A stretch of DNA of 64,000 nt from Asticcacaulis excentricus CB 48 (GTDB lineage: Bacteria > Pseudomonadota > Alphaproteobacteria > Caulobacterales > Caulobacteraceae), in contig NC_014816.1 of assembly GCF_000175215.2 (NCBI RefSeq), forward strand, positions 2,477,001-2,541,000, given 5' to 3'. How positions within the stretch are numbered: the stretch's first letter is position 1; every line of letters starts with the position of its first letter. Below are positions 62,938-64,000 of the stretch, piece after piece. A model generated the notes under the pieces. It did no database searches and was not told where the DNA came from. It saw only the letters and a program-made list of their open reading frames with translations. The position numbers and the translations under genes were made by a program.

Positions 62938-64000
62938 TTATGCGGGCGCGGCTTTGAGGGACGCCATGATATCGCGGAAGAGCGAGGCCTCCGGGCAAGC
63001 TGCGGCGAAGGCAATCCTTACGCGATGGGCGGTCTCTTTGATCCGAGCCCCGATCTTCAGAAGGCGCAAGCGGATGGTATTGAACTCAGCGGTCGCCATC
63101 TTATGGGCCTTGGGGATCTGATCCCGGACAGCCAGCATCAGCCAGTAGGCAGCGGTGTGAAGGATCAGGCGCATCTGGTTGGCCAGAGGGCAGCGACAAG
63201 AGGTGCGATCACTTTTAAGCTGGGTCTTGTGGAGCTTGATCAGATTTTCAGCATTGCCTCGGGCACAATAGAGTTTGGCATAGAGGGTTTCCGGATCGGG
63301 ATCGGGATCGGGATCGGGATCGGTCAGGGATGTGACGACGAAGCGATTGTCGAGGCCCATAGGCGTGGCTTCAATGCGGGCGATAACGCGGCGCTCACAG
63401 CCCCAGGATTTGGCTCCATGACGGACTTCGGTGTAGCCGCGCACGGCCGCGGCGTCCTGTTCGGCCCGAACGACACGGATGTGGTCAGCAAAGGCTTCGA
63501 CCTTAGCATGCAAAGGCTTTGAGCCGGCGAGCCCGAAGATATAGTCAACGCCCTTGCGCTCAGCCCATGCCATGACTTCGGGTCGGGCATAGTGGCTGTC
63601 ACCGCGCAGGGTAATGTGGGTTGTGGGCCAGTGTTTGCGGATCTGGCGCACCATCCTACGGACCCAGCCGCGCACCTCTTTGCCTGACGGTGTTTTGCCG
63701 GGTCGCAGGATGACGACGACCGGTCGGCCTGTGCTCACATCGTAGACGTGGATGGGCTTAAAGACGTATTCCCCTTCATGGGCATTGAAGAGCGACAACT
63801 GCTGGCGGCCGTGAACCACGTCGACCGTGTCATCGATATCGAGGGTTACGGCGGCGGGAACAGCCGAACCGAAACTGGCGCAGTACTGGTCGATAAGACC
63901 GTAGGTCAGCTTGATCGAGCTACGCAGGTCCGGCGCATTCTCAAGGCGCGACAAGGTCGGTTGTGAGCACAGGTCCTTGCCGCCTTCGGGCAGGCGTCCG
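62938..64000 (-). CDS. IS1380-family transposase, 5' end outside window
   Basis: The frame remains open to the window end: before the internal TTG at 63954 it reads GRLPEGGKDLCSQPT, the conserved IS1380 start region, so the real start is beyond 64000. About 354 residues are visible. DDE residues: Asp in TLDIDDTVDVVHG, Asp in LRGDSHYARPE, Glu in CARGNAENLIKLHK. It contains a five-fold Asp-Pro repeat coded by a perfect hexanucleotide repeat. The visible part has no stop or frameshift. Confidence 0.9.
   Translation of the reverse strand, partial: GRLPEGGKDLCSQPTLSRLENAPDLRSSIKLTYGLIDQYCASFGSAVPAAVTLDIDDTVDVVHGRQQLSLFNAHEGEYVFKPIHVYDVSTGRPVVVILRPGKTPSGKEVRGWVRRMVRQIRKHWPTTHITLRGDSHYARPEVMAWAERKGVDYIFGLAGSKPLHAKVEAFADHIRVVRAEQDAAAVRGYTEVRHGAKSWGCERRVIARIEATPMGLDNRFVVTSLTDPDPDPDPDPETLYAKLYCARGNAENLIKLHKTQLKSDRTSCRCPLANQMRLILHTAAYWLMLAVRDQIPKAHKMATAEFNTIRLRLLKIGARIKETAHRVRIAFAAACPEASLFRDIMASLKAAPA
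63293..63322 (-). repeat. Five perfect tandem copies of a hexanucleotide inside the transposase gene
   Basis: GGATCG repeats five times, coding for an Asp-Pro run within the transposase. Repeat-number change would stay in frame. Confidence 0.92.

Noticed and set aside
63293..63322. CRISPR-like direct repeats
   Set aside because: The repeats are six bases long without spacers and are coding.
1..64000. tRNA or rRNA genes
   Set aside because: No cloverleaf or conserved rRNA segment was noticed on reading either strand.

Overview
The window looks like a chromosomal segment of an alphaproteobacterium, most consistent with Caulobacteraceae (Asticcacaulis-like). This rests on the gene set (fused CysN/CysC, KpsF-type KdsD, HddA-type kinase, UbiH family, GcvA-type LysR, PhoR-PhoU-PhoB, type II homoserine kinase) and the codon style; the genus is an inference, since no rRNA or tRNA is present. 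Nearly all sequence is coding.

Region by region. (1) 1-12.1 kb: surface polysaccharide and sulfate activation. A truncated GT2+GT4 glycosyltransferase, an HddA-like heptose kinase and a second GT4 enzyme lie in a visibly more AT-rich stretch. A minus-strand block follows: AGE-family epimerase, cysQ, cysD, cysN/C, kdsA, kdsB, kdsD (Kdo synthesis plus PAPS supply and PAP removal). (2) 12.1-15.7 kb: an accessory island with a ribbon-helix-helix-like relaxosome protein, a VirD2-like relaxase, and a short MotA/ZorA-like and MotB/ZorB-like pair in one minus-strand cluster. This is the most unusual content of the window. (3) 15.7-31.5 kb: a serine/threonine dehydratase overlapping tdk; a three-gene membrane-anchored LuxR-type operon convergent with an Xre regulator; a Nudix protein with a degenerate nucleotidyltransferase domain; carbonic anhydrase; GT2; a GH16 lipoprotein; NAD synthetase; threonine dehydratase; an FKBP lipoprotein; and the sugar-nucleotide genes galE, pgm/manB and galU. 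(4) 31.8-47.2 kb: housekeeping and regulation. It holds a beta-lactamase-fold hydrolase, a UbiH-type hydroxylase, oxyR, a Trm112-like protein, a CnoX/YbbN-type thioredoxin, a DHA2 efflux pump, phoR-phoU-phoB without pst genes, proB/proA and thrC. (5) 47.3-58.1 kb: signalling. It holds a frameshifted EAL gene, an intact IS256-family element with target duplication, a double-receiver protein, a FIST (NosP-like) plus PAS-GGDEF-EAL pair, a TraB/GumN protein, a structured gene-free stretch, three small unknown genes and a membrane chemoreceptor. (6) 58.2-64 kb: ferredoxin-NADP reductase, a GcvA-type LysR, cysteine synthase, homoserine kinase, and an IS1380-family transposase cut by the window end.

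Together, the left part can supply CMP-Kdo, heptose precursors, UDP-glucose/galactose, mannose or glucose phosphates and PAPS for a possibly sulfated surface glycan. The right half is rich in cyclic-di-GMP and chemotaxis signalling. Many start codons were moved from the longest open frame to one with a Shine-Dalgarno (SD) match; these choices are noted entry by entry.
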